Source: Paraburkholderia sp. CNPSo 3274
GTDB lineage: Bacteria; Pseudomonadota; Gammaproteobacteria; Burkholderiales; Burkholderiaceae
Assembly: GCF_024206475.1 (NCBI RefSeq)
Contig: NZ_JAMBPR010000006.1
Coordinates: 124,001 to 188,000 of the forward strand
Length of the DNA: 64,000 bases
Reading direction: 5' to 3'
The notes below the pieces were generated by a model. It had not been told where the DNA came from. It was given only the letters and a program-made list of their open reading frames with translations, and did no database searches. Positions within the stretch are counted from its first letter, which is position 1. The number at the start of each line of letters is the position of its first letter. Below are positions 9,272-17,142 of the stretch, one piece after another. Both the position numbers and the translations under genes were made by a program.

Positions 9272-11107
9272 ATGACAGAGCTAAATAAAAAACCCGAATC
9301 GGGCGGACAAACGTTCCGCACGGTCCTCGGCTTCACCTTTCGGCACTGGGCGCGCCAACCGGTGCGCGTCTCGGCCGTTGCGCTCGCCTCGCTCCTCGGC
9401 GCGCTCGCCGACGTGCTCACGCCGCACTACGCGGGCCAGCTCGTCGATGCCCTCACGCACGACGGCGCAGCCAGCAGCACCGCCGCCTGGCATGCGGCGG
9501 TCGTCGCGTTCTGGGCGCTCACGGCGCTTGGGCTCGGCGGCACCATCATGCGGCAGGCCGCGTACCGCAACATCATCACGCTGACGCTGCGCATGATGAG
9601 CGAGATCGCCACGCAAGCCTTTCACCGCGTGCAGCGCTTCTCGACGGACTGGCACGCGAACAGCTTCGCCGGCTCCACGGTACGCAAGGTCACGCGCGGC
9701 ATGTGGGCGCTCGACCTGCTCAACGATACGCTGCTCGTCGCCCTCTTCCCGTCGCTCGTCATGCTGGTCGGCTCGACCATCCTGCTCGCGGTGCAGTGGC
9801 ATGTGATGGGCCTCGTGGTCGGCCTCGGCTCGGCGCTCTATCTGGCGATCACGGTCTCGCTCTCGCTGTTTTACGTCGCGCCCTCGGCCCGGCTCGCGAA
9901 CCAGTGGGATACGAAAATGGGCGGCGCGCTCGCCGACGCCATTTCGTGCAACGCCGTCGTGAAAGCGTTCGGCGCGGAAACGCGCGAAGAAGCGCGGCTC
10001 GCGCGCGTCGTCACGAAGTGGAGCAGCCGCACGCGGCGCACGTGGCAGCGCGGCACGCTCAACGGCGGCGTGCAGGGCGCGCTGCTCGTGGGCATGCAGG
10101 CGGCCATCCTCGGTGCGGCGCTGCTGCTTTGGGCACGCGGTCGCGCAAGCGTTGGCGACATCACGTTCGCGCTCACACTGTTCTTCCTGCTCAAAGGCTA
10201 CCTGCGCGATGTGGGCATGCACGTGCGCAACCTGCAGCGCTCGGTGAACGACATGGAAGAGCTCGTTGCGCTCGACGCGGCGCCGCTTGGCATCGAGGAC
10301 CAGCGTGATGCGCCGCCCATCGTGATCGATCAGGGCGATATCCGCTTCGAGAACATGACGTTCCGCTACGGCAATCACGCCGCCGACAGGGCACTCTACG
10401 AGAACCTCACGCTGCGTATCGCGCCGGGCGAGCGCGTGGGCCTGGTCGGCCATTCGGGCTCAGGCAAGACCACGCTGATCAAGTTGATCCAGCGCCTTTA
10501 CGACGTTTCCGGCGGGCGCATCACGATCGACGGCCAGGACATCGCGCGTGTGCAGCAGGCGTCGCTGCGCTCGCAGATCGCCATCGTGCAGCAGGAGCCG
10601 CTGCTGTTCCACCGCTCGCTTGCCGAGAACATCGCGTACGCCCGGCCAGGCGCCACACACGCCGAAATCGAGCGCGCGGCGAAGCTTGCGAGCGCCCACG
10701 ACTTCATCACGGCGCTGCCGCACGGCTACGACACGCTCGTGGGCGAGCGCGGTGTGAAGCTCTCGGGCGGCGAGCGCCAGCGCGTGGCGATCGCGCGCGC
10801 GTTCCTCGCGAATGCGCCGATCCTGATCTTCGACGAAGCGACCTCGAGCCTCGACAGCGAAAGCGAAGTGCTGATCCAGCAGGCCATGGAGCGGCTCATG
10901 GAAGGGCGCACGACCGTGGTCGTCGCACACCGGCTCTCGACCGTGCGCGCGCTCGACCGGCTGCTGGTGCTCGAGCACGGACGCGTGGCGGAGGAAGGCA
11001 CGCACGACGCGCTCGTGCGTCGCGAAAACGGCCTGTACCGGCGCCTGTTCGAGCGCCAGGCGCTGGAACTGACGAAAGGACTCGCCGACGACGTGATCCT
11101 GCGCTGA
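9272..11107 (+). CDS. ABC exporter, fused membrane and ATPase domains (MsbA/multidrug type)
   Basis: A 611-residue half-transporter. Residues about 30-320 form six membrane helices of a type I exporter. The nucleotide-binding domain has Walker A GHSGSGKTT (393-401), signature LSGGERQR (near 497), Walker B ILIFDEATSSLD (near 517) and the switch histidine in VVAHRLST. The order membrane domain then ATPase fits homodimeric exporters of lipids, drugs or peptides; the cargo is unknown. The ATG at 9272 is preferred because GGAG (9258-9261) lies 10 nt upstream, whereas for the ATG at 9263 it is only 1 nt away. It sits inside the riboflavin gene region with no obvious functional link to it. Confidence 0.88.
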   Translation: MTELNKKPESGGQTFRTVLGFTFRHWARQPVRVSAVALASLLGALADVLTPHYAGQLVDALTHDGAASSTAAWHAAVVAFWALTALGLGGTIMRQAAYRNIITLTLRMMSEIATQAFHRVQRFSTDWHANSFAGSTVRKVTRGMWALDLLNDTLLVALFPSLVMLVGSTILLAVQWHVMGLVVGLGSALYLAITVSLSLFYVAPSARLANQWDTKMGGALADAISCNAVVKAFGAETREEARLARVVTKWSSRTRRTWQRGTLNGGVQGALLVGMQAAILGAALLLWARGRASVGDITFALTLFFLLKGYLRDVGMHVRNLQRSVNDMEELVALDAAPLGIEDQRDAPPIVIDQGDIRFENMTFRYGNHAADRALYENLTLRIAPGERVGLVGHSGSGKTTLIKLIQRLYDVSGGRITIDGQDIARVQQASLRSQIAIVQQEPLLFHRSLAENIAYARPGATHAEIERAAKLASAHDFITALPHGYDTLVGERGVKLSGGERQRVAIARAFLANAPILIFDEATSSLDSESEVLIQQAMERLMEGRTTVVVAHRLSTVRALDRLLVLEHGRVAEEGTHDALVRRENGLYRRLFERQALELTKGLADDVILR

Positions 11108-11150
11108 CGCCGCGTACCTTCGCGCTCGCGCCCTCCCGCCGCAAACAGGC

Positions 11151-11456
11151 TCAGGCGGGAACGGCGCGCGCGTGCGGCGTGATCCGCGCGAGCACTTCGG
11201 CAAGTGCCTCGCTCGCGATTTCGGTGTCGTAGTGGGCCTGCAACTGCATCCAGCTGCGTGCGTCGGTGCCGAAATAAACTGCAAGACGCACTGCCGTGTC
11301 CGCGGTGATGGCCCGCTTGCCGAGCACGATCTCGTTGATGCGGCGCGGCGGCACGCCAATTGCCCTGGCCAGCGCGTACTGGCTGATGCCCATGGGCTTG
11401 AGCCACTCTTCGTTCAGAATCTCGCCCGGTGTGGCAAGCGGTACTTCACGTGCCAT
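11151..11456 (-). CDS. higA: HigA-type antitoxin / HTH regulator
   Basis: A 101-residue protein with an XRE-family helix-turn-helix of the HigA (VapI) type: PGEILNEEWLKPMGISQYALARAIGVPPRRINEIVLGKRAITADTAVRLAVYFG spans residues about 10-65. In complete loci HigA neutralises the ribonuclease HigB and represses the operon. The ATG at 11456 follows GAGGAG with normal spacing. The upstream higB is reduced to its last 18 codons (see 11468-11524), so this antitoxin appears orphaned. It may survive as a plain regulator or as protection against HigB from elsewhere (inference). It faces the ABC exporter tail to tail. Confidence 0.88.
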   Translation of the reverse strand: MAREVPLATPGEILNEEWLKPMGISQYALARAIGVPPRRINEIVLGKRAITADTAVRLAVYFGTDARSWMQLQAHYDTEIASEALAEVLARITPHARAVPA

Positions 11457-11467
11457 GGTTTTGCTCC

Positions 11468-11524
11468 TCAGTGATAGTCCACGATGCGTACGCGCGATGC
11501 CTCGCCGCCCGCGAAATGAAGCAT
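11468..11524 (-). pseudogene. higB: higB toxin remnant (C-terminal 18 codons)
   Basis: Directly upstream of higA the minus strand reads MLHFAGGEASRVRIVDYH followed by TGA. The ending (acidic/aromatic strand, then IVDYH) matches the last strand of HigB/RelE-family toxins, which commonly end in a phrase like GPEDVEIVDYH right before the antitoxin gene. The body of the toxin, about 75 residues, is absent. A stop lies a few codons before the ATG in this frame. The 11-nt gap to higA holds its ribosome binding site, so the remnant may still be translated ahead of HigA. Identification rests on the C-terminal motif and position only. Confidence 0.65.
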
Positions 11525-11530
11525 GGATAG

Positions 11531-11561
11531 TAACGTCTTGCGTTAATAACGTAAAGCGTTA
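11531..11561. promoter_or_regulatory. Two 15-bp palindromic operators of the higBA locus
   Basis: TAACGTCTTGCGTTA (11531-11545) and TAACGTAAAGCGTTA (11547-11561) are direct copies of the imperfect palindrome TAACGy-nnn-rCGTTA, one base apart. They lie just upstream of the higB remnant, where HigA-type proteins bind to repress their own operon. Confidence 0.65.
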
Positions 11562-11747
11562 CTAGTGTGGAACAGGCGCGATTCGCGCCCCAGTCGGCCC
11601 TTCGGCCAACATGGGCAGCCGCGCGCCGGCGCCCCGGCACGCCGGAACACAGGGCCGCAGAGCAAAAGGCGCTGCGCCCTCCCGCGTTCTGGGCGACGCG
11701 CCCGCCCGCGTGGCGTAAAATGTGGCCTTTCCAGCCAGAATCCCAAC

Positions 11748-12914
11748 ATGACGCTCGCCTCCACCCCTGAGATCATCGCCGAGCTCAAAGCCGGCAAGAT
11801 GGTCATCCTCGTCGACGAAGAAGACCGGGAAAACGAGGGCGACCTCGTCATCGCTGCGGAGTTCGTCACGCCTGAAGCCATCAACTTCATGGCGAAATAC
11901 GGCCGCGGGCTGATCTGCCTTACGCTCACCACGGAGCGCTGCAAGCTGCTCAACCTGCCGCTCATGACCTACCGCAACGGCACGCAGTACGGCACGGCGT
12001 TCACGGTCAGCATCGAGGCCGCCGAAGGCGTCACGACCGGCATTTCCGCCGCCGACCGCGCTCGCACGATCCAGGCAGCCGTCGCGCACGACGCGCGCGC
12101 CGAGCACATCGTGCAGCCCGGCCACGTCTTCCCGATCATGGCGCAGCCAGGCGGCGTGCTCGTGCGCGCGGGCCACACCGAAGCGGGCTGCGACTTCACG
12201 GCGCTTGCCGGCCTCACGCCGGCCTCGGTGATCTGCGAGGTCATCAAGGACGACGGCACGATGGCGCGCCTGCCCGACCTCATGGAGTTCGCGCAGGAGC
12301 ACGGCCTGAAGGTCGGCACCATCGCCGACCTGATCCACTACCGCAGCCGCACCGAATCGATCGTCGAGCGAGTGGCCGAACGCACCATGCAAACCGCGCA
12401 CGGCCAGTTCCGCGCGATCATGTACGTCGATCACCCCACGCGCACGCCGCACATCGCACTCGTGCGCGGCACGCCGAAGCCCGGCGTCGATACGCCCGTG
12501 CGCGTGCACGAACCGCTCTCGGTGCTGGATCTGCTCGAAACGGGCTCGTCCACGCACTCGTGGACGCTTGACGCCGCCATGCGCGAGATCGCCTCGCGCG
12601 ACGTGGGCGTGATCGTCATGCTCAACTGCGGCGAACCCAAGGAACACCTGATCGACGTCTTCAAGGCGTTCGACCAGAAAGAGCGCGCGGAGGCGCTCGC
12701 CCGTCGGCCAGTGGACTTCAAGACCTACGGCATCGGCGCGCAGATCCTTCGCGAGCTCGGCGTGGGCCGCATGCAGGTGCTCTCGAAGCCTCGCCGCCTC
12801 GGCAGCATGTCGGGCTACGGTCTCGAGGTCACCGGCTTCGTGCCGATGCCTGGCGGCAACGCGGAAGCGCCCTGCCCGCCAGAAGCCGCTGACCCTGCCT
12901 CGTCGCGCGCCTGA
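11748..12914 (+). CDS. ribBA: 3,4-dihydroxy-2-butanone-4-phosphate synthase with degenerate GTP cyclohydrolase II domain
   Basis: The 388-residue protein has an intact RibB half (residues about 1-205) that makes the four-carbon unit of riboflavin from ribulose 5-phosphate: [12 protein letters not shown] and [11 protein letters not shown] hold the metal and catalytic residues. The second half resembles RibA, but the segment that normally carries the three zinc cysteines after RVHSE reads [15 protein letters not shown] (from residue 252) and has no cysteine there, so GTP cyclohydrolase II activity is not expected. Such RibB proteins with a decayed RibA tail are known (RibBX-like). A TAAAAT box at 11716-11721 may be its -10 element. 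No FMN riboswitch is visible upstream. Confidence 0.9.
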   Translation: MTLASTPEIIAELKAGKMVILVDEEDRENEGDLVIAAEFVTPEAINFMAKYGRGLICLTLTTERCKLLNLPLMTYRNGTQYGTAFTVSIEAAEGVTTGISAADRARTIQAAVAHDARAEHIVQPGHVFPIMAQPGGVLVRAGHTEAGCDFTALAGLTPASVICEVIKDDGTMARLPDLMEFAQEHGLKVGTIADLIHYRSRTESIVERVAERTMQTAHGQFRAIMYVDHPTRTPHIALVRGTPKPGVDTPVRVHEPLSVLDLLETGSSTHSWTLDAAMREIASRDVGVIVMLNCGEPKEHLIDVFKAFDQKERAEALARRPVDFKTYGIGAQILRELGVGRMQVLSKPRRLGSMSGYGLEVTGFVPMPGGNAEAPCPPEAADPASSRA

Positions 12915-12971
12915 AGTCGCATCGCGCTCTTTTCACGCGTCACCACGCTCAACCGAACTTACGGACACCAC

Positions 12972-13487
12972 ATGGAAATCGGACAATACCAACCGAACCT
13001 CGACGGCGACGGACTGCGCATCGGCATCGTCCAGTCGCGCTTTAACGAACCCGTCTGCAACGGCCTCGCCGACGCCTGCATCGAAGAACTCGAACGCCTG
13101 GGCGTGACGGGCGAAGACGTGCTGCTCGTCACCGTGCCGGGCGCACTCGAAATCCCGCTGGCGCTGCAAAAGCTCGCCGAAAGCGGTCAGTTCGACGCCC
13201 TGATCGCGCTCGGCGCGGTCGTGCGCGGCGAGACGTACCACTTCGAGCTCGTCTCGAACGAAAGCGGCTCGGGCATCTCGCGCGTCTCGCTCGACTTCAA
13301 CGTGCCCATCGCGAACGCCGTGCTCACCACCGAGAACGACGAGCAGGCCGTGGCCCGCATGACCGAGAAGGGTCGTGACGCCGCGCGTGTCGCCGTGGAA
13401 ATGGCGAACCTGACGGTGGCATTGGAACAGCTCGACGGCGGCGACGACGACGAAGAGGACGAGGAAGACGAAGAGGAACAGCAATGA
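12972..13487 (+). CDS. ribH: 6,7-dimethyl-8-ribityllumazine synthase
   Basis: Condenses the RibB product with the RibD-derived pyrimidine to give lumazine, the substrate of RibE. Family segments are [21 protein letters not shown] and [16 protein letters not shown], and the protein is 171 residues against about 155 usually. The excess is a C-terminal tail made almost wholly of Asp and Glu ([16 protein letters not shown]). The stop overlaps the start of nusB by 4 nt (ATGA), so the two are translationally coupled. It lies 57 bp after ribBA. Confidence 0.95.
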   Translation: MEIGQYQPNLDGDGLRIGIVQSRFNEPVCNGLADACIEELERLGVTGEDVLLVTVPGALEIPLALQKLAESGQFDALIALGAVVRGETYHFELVSNESGSGISRVSLDFNVPIANAVLTTENDEQAVARMTEKGRDAARVAVEMANLTVALEQLDGGDDDEEDEEDEEEQQ

Positions 13488-13918
13488 AGAGCGCGCGCCG
13501 CCGCTCCCGCGAACTGGCCACGCAGGGGTTGTATCAGTGGCTGCTGTCGGGTGTGCCCGCCGGCGAGATCGATGCGCAGCTGCGCGGTTCGCAGGGCTAC
13601 GACAAGGCCGATCACGAGCATCTGGACGCGCTCCTGCACGGCGTCATCCGCGAGTCGGACGAACTGTCCGCCTCCATCACGCCGTGCCTCGACCGTCCGA
13701 TCGAGCAGCTTTCGCCCGTCGAACGCGCGGTGTTGCTCGTCGCGACCTACGAGTTCAAGCATCACGTCGACATTCCGTACCGCGTCGTGATCAACGAGGC
13801 GGTCGAGCTCACGAAGACCTTCGGCGGCTCGGACGGCTACAAGTACGTGAACGGCGTGCTCGACAAGCTCGCGGCGCAATTGCGCGCCACCGAAGCGCAA
13901 AACGCCCGCAAGTCGTAA
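13484..13918 (+). CDS. nusB: Transcription antitermination factor NusB
   Basis: NusB binds boxA of rRNA leaders with NusE (S10) and helps antitermination of rRNA operons. The 144-residue protein shows [13 protein letters not shown] at the N-terminus and the conserved C-terminal segments [18 protein letters not shown] and [12 protein letters not shown]. It overlaps ribH by 4 nt. The ribH-nusB pairing is common in proteobacteria and links riboflavin synthesis to growth control only by cotranscription. Confidence 0.95.
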   Translation: MKSARRRSRELATQGLYQWLLSGVPAGEIDAQLRGSQGYDKADHEHLDALLHGVIRESDELSASITPCLDRPIEQLSPVERAVLLVATYEFKHHVDIPYRVVINEAVELTKTFGGSDGYKYVNGVLDKLAAQLRATEAQNARKS

Positions 13919-14002
13919 GAACGCGAGCCGCCGGGGCAAGCGGGTGCGCCTGAGCGCCCTGCCCCGCGCGCCGCGTGATCTGTCAGTACTGGAAAGACCC
14001 GC

Positions 14003-15196
14003 ATGAACACCGTTGCCGAACCGCTGCTGCGGCTAGCCGCGCGCGTCGACGAGATCCAGCCTTTCTACGTCATGGAACTGGCGAAGGAAGCCGCGAAGCT
14101 CGAACACGCTGGACGCGACATCATCCACATGGGCATCGGCGAGCCGGACTTCACGGCGCCCGAGCCCGTAGTCGAGGCCGCGGCCGCCGCGCTGCGCCGC
14201 GGCGTCACCCAATACACGAGCGCGCTCGGCATCCACGCGCTGCGCGAGGCGATCGCCGCGCACTACCAGCACGCGTACGGCCTCACGGTCGACCCCGCGC
14301 GCATCGTCGTGACGGCCGGCGCCTCGGCGGCGCTCCTGCTCGCCTGCACCGCGCTCGTCGACCGGGACGACGAAGTGCTGATGCCCGACCCCTGCTATCC
14401 GTGCAACCGCCACTTCGTGGCCGCCGCGGAAGGCAAGCCGGTGCTCGTGCCGAGCGGCCCGGAGGCGCGCTTCCAGCTCACCGCCGCCGATGTCGAGCGC
14501 CTGTGGTCGCCGCGCACGCGCGGCGTGCTGCTCGCCTCGCCGTCGAACCCCACCGGCACCTCGATCGAGCCCGACGAACTTAAGCGCATCGTGCAAAGCG
14601 TGCGCTCGCGCGGCGGCTTCACGATCGTGGACGAAATCTATCAAGGCCTGTCGTACGACACGCCGCCCGTCTCCGCGCTGTCGTTCGGCGACGACGTGGT
14701 GACCGTCAACAGCTTCTCGAAGTACTTCAACATGACCGGCTGGCGTCTGGGCTGGCTCGTGGTGCCGCCCTCGCTGGTCGGCGCATTCGAAAAGCTCGCG
14801 CAGAACCTGTTCATCTGCGCGTCGGCGCTCGCGCAGCATGCCGCCCTCGCGTGCTTCGAGCCGGACACGCTGAAACTCTACGAAGGGCGTCGGCTCGAAT
14901 TCAAACGCCGCCGCGACTTCATCGCGCCAGCCCTCGAGTCGCTCGGCTTCACGGTGCCCGTGATGCCCGACGGCGCTTTCTACGTCTACGCCGACTGTTC
15001 GAACGTCACGCACCCCGCCGCCGGCGACAGCGACGCGCTCACCCGCGCGATGCTGCACGACGCGGGCACGGTGATGGTGCCCGGCATGGACTTTGGCGTC
15101 GCTGCGCCGCGCCAGTACGTGCGGCTCTCGTATGCCACGGCGTACGAGCGCCTGGAGGAAGCGGTCGACCGGCTCCATACGTTCTTCGGGCGCTGA
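14003..15196 (+). CDS. Class I/II pyridoxal-phosphate aminotransferase (aspartate/alanine type)
   Basis: A 397-residue fold-type I aminotransferase. IHMGIGEPDFTAPEPVVEA at the N-terminus, SPSNPTGT in the middle, and the PLP lysine K240 in NSFSKYFNMTGWRLGW are diagnostic. It belongs to the AspC/AlaA-like group that moves amino groups among Asp, Ala, aromatic amino acids and 2-oxoacids; exact substrates cannot be read. It starts 84 bp after nusB and ends at a terminator, so it may be the last gene of the ribBA-ribH-nusB transcript or stand alone. Confidence 0.85.
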   Translation: MNTVAEPLLRLAARVDEIQPFYVMELAKEAAKLEHAGRDIIHMGIGEPDFTAPEPVVEAAAAALRRGVTQYTSALGIHALREAIAAHYQHAYGLTVDPARIVVTAGASAALLLACTALVDRDDEVLMPDPCYPCNRHFVAAAEGKPVLVPSGPEARFQLTAADVERLWSPRTRGVLLASPSNPTGTSIEPDELKRIVQSVRSRGGFTIVDEIYQGLSYDTPPVSALSFGDDVVTVNSFSKYFNMTGWRLGWLVVPPSLVGAFEKLAQNLFICASALAQHAALACFEPDTLKLYEGRRLEFKRRRDFIAPALESLGFTVPVMPDGAFYVYADCSNVTHPAAGDSDALTRAMLHDAGTVMVPGMDFGVAAPRQYVRLSYATAYERLEEAVDRLHTFFGR

Positions 15197-15217
15197 TCCG
15201 CAGTGGTCGAGAAATAG

Positions 15218-15243
15218 AAAAAGGCACCCGAGGGTGCCTTTTT
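15218..15243. terminator. Bidirectional intrinsic terminator
   Basis: AAAAAGGCACCC and GGGTGCCTTTTT form a perfect 12-bp stem with a GA loop, between the convergent aminotransferase and lytic transglycosylase genes. Confidence 0.92.
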
Positions 15244-15271
15244 CGTTTTGTCCGGTCTCTCAGCTAGATGC

Positions 15272-16501
15272 TCAAGCACCCAGTTCGGACGAAGCGTGTT
15301 TCTGAGCCGTCGTGCTGGTACTGGCGTCGTCCTGATCGGAGCCGCCGTTCGCAGACGACTTCTCGACCATCGCGTGGGCGCTGTCGAGCGTCACGTGCAC
15401 GCGCTTCTCGCCGTTGACGCTCGCCACCTTCTGCGACGCAGGCGTGCTGGCCGTGCTGGTGACAGGCGCCTGCGGCGCGTTGATCGGCACGTTGCGGCCG
15501 CGTGCGACATCGCGCAGACGCCCGCGCTCGGCCATCACCTTGGCGCCGTAGCCGCCGTCGTCGGGCGAACTCGAACCGACGTAGAGACGCAGGCCGCCCG
15601 GCAGCGAACCGCCGCGCGCGATGCAATCCTTGAGCACCAGCGCGCCGACCTTGATGTTCGCAAGCGGATCGAGCGCCGCGCGCTGGCCGCCGAAGTACTG
15701 GAACTTGTCCGAATGCACCTTCGACATGACCTGCATGAGGCCCTGCGCGCCCACGCCGCTTTCGGCGTACGGGTTGAAGCCCGATTCGATCGCCATCACG
15801 GCGAGCAGCAGCAGCGGATCGAGCCCCACTTCACGGCCGGTGTCGAACGCCGCTTTCACGAGTTCACCAACCGGCTCCTGCGCCACACGGTAGCGGCGCG
15901 CAAGATAGGTGGCAACGACGGCCTGCTCGCGCGCCGAGACGAGCACGCGGTCATCGCGTGCGTCGGGCGTAATGCGCTGGGGCGGAATCATGCGCGCCAA
16001 CGAGCCGACGCTGGTGGGCAGCGCACGCGGATCGAGGCCGTTGAGCGTCACGGCGTCGAGCGTCGCGATACCGCCGTTCGACACCGAGGTCGCGACCTTC
16101 GCGACCGTGCCGCTCGAGCCCGCGGGCGAAATGCCCGTGGCGCCGGCAGGGTCGATTCCACCAGCGGCACCAGCAGCGGGCGCGAGCGCCGTAGGCAGCA
16201 TCGCGCCGTCGGCGTTGTCGTCATTGTTCGCCACACCGGGGGGCGCGAACGAGGGCAGCGGGTTGCCTTGCAGCAGACGTGCCGGGCCGGCCTGCACCGC
16301 CGCCGAGACGAAGGGCATCACGCGTGCAGCGAGCGTGATGCGCCACGTGGGCAGCAGCCAGACGGCAACCGCGAGCAGAACGGCACAGCCGCCAACAATG
16401 CTGAACAGGTGATGGCTTAGGCGCGTGCCAAGACGCAGCAACGCGCGCAGGCCAAGAGCTCCACGCTCGTCGGCGCGCCACCACGATAACCAGGTATTCA
16501 T
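15272..16501 (-). CDS. Membrane-anchored soluble lytic transglycosylase-like protein
   Basis: A 409-residue protein with one N-terminal membrane helix (about residues 33-50, HLFSIVGGCAVLLAVAVWLLP), so most of it lies in the periplasm. After a long low-complexity Ala/Gly/Ser linker comes an SLT domain (about 215-330): AIESGFNPYAESGVGAQGLMQVM carries the catalytic glutamate near residue 235, followed by NIKVGALVLKDCI. Such enzymes cleave the MurNAc-GlcNAc bond of peptidoglycan with formation of 1,6-anhydro-MurNAc. GGGAG precedes the ATG at 16501. The low-complexity tail after residue 370 is not conserved in the family. No partner gene is nearby. Confidence 0.82.
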   Translation of the reverse strand: MNTWLSWWRADERGALGLRALLRLGTRLSHHLFSIVGGCAVLLAVAVWLLPTWRITLAARVMPFVSAAVQAGPARLLQGNPLPSFAPPGVANNDDNADGAMLPTALAPAAGAAGGIDPAGATGISPAGSSGTVAKVATSVSNGGIATLDAVTLNGLDPRALPTSVGSLARMIPPQRITPDARDDRVLVSAREQAVVATYLARRYRVAQEPVGELVKAAFDTGREVGLDPLLLLAVMAIESGFNPYAESGVGAQGLMQVMSKVHSDKFQYFGGQRAALDPLANIKVGALVLKDCIARGGSLPGGLRLYVGSSSPDDGGYGAKVMAERGRLRDVARGRNVPINAPQAPVTSTASTPASQKVASVNGEKRVHVTLDSAHAMVEKSSANGGSDQDDASTSTTAQKHASSELGA

Positions 16502-17142
16502 CTACAGATCTCCCATGTTGCATGATCCAGCGGGAGGGTCGGCGCGAAGCAGACGGCCAATCGCAGGATCAAGACACCGCGCGCCCTGGCTGGTGCGGCA
16601 GCGGCGTCGGGAAAACGGCAAGTCGCCGTGGGTGGAACTCCTTTTGTACGACGAGGCACGCAGTGTGCGCGCACGGAGTTCTCACGCGAAAAGTCAGCGC
16701 GAAGGGGCGCTGACGAGAACAGCCAATCTAAACCGTGGACAGCCGTGCAGGGATGCGGCTAAACGGCGACGCGTTGCGTCTGAAGGACCGGGAAGGTGGC
16801 TAAAAATTTCAAAACCAGCAACCAATGTCGACGGATTCTAGCAGCGTTTTATAGATCGTCAATACTATAGAATCCAAAAAACATAACCAATAGTAATGAT
16901 AAACACTGTTCAATCCGGCGAAATCCGCGTCGTACGCGCGTCTGCGGGCGCTTATGCAGATTGGCACCCAGCGTGCGCTAGCCAACGCAGGTAAAATCGA
17001 CAATCGTTAGCCGCGTCTCCCCGGCCAGATGTCTGATACGTCTTGATACGTCTGATACATCTGATACGGCGGCCGCGGAATCCGTGCCGCTGCCCATGCG
17101 GCCCCCAAGCCGGCCACCCGTGTTGGCCACGATTGGTTCCCG
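16502..17142. other. Intergenic region between the divergent transglycosylase and ubiD genes
   Basis: No gene is supported here. The part at about 16801-16915 is much richer in A and T than its surroundings. It holds the inverted repeat GGATTCTA (16833-16840) / TAGAATCC (16868-16875). A TAAAAT box (16992-16997) may be the -10 element of ubiD. A short tandem repeat follows at 17032-17068. Confidence 0.6.
17032..17068 (+). repeat. Tandem 9-10 bp repeat in the ubiD leader
   Basis: Four head-to-tail copies of TCTGATACG (17032-17040; 17041-17050 with one inserted T; 17051-17059 ending in A; 17060-17068). They lie about 75 bp before the ubiD start, inside its expected untranslated leader. Copy number could vary by slippage. 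Confidence 0.8.

Noticed and set aside
11134..11160. TCCCGCC / GGCGGGA hairpin as terminator between the ABC exporter and higA
   Set aside because: The arms pair, but there is no T tract on either strand and it overlaps the end of higA, so I did not list it as a terminator.
11562..11747. Possible FMN riboswitch (RFN element) before ribBA
   Set aside because: The region lacks the conserved AGGGCGGGGTGAAA-like core and pairing pattern, so nothing supports an RFN element. The leaders of ribD and ribE do not have one either.
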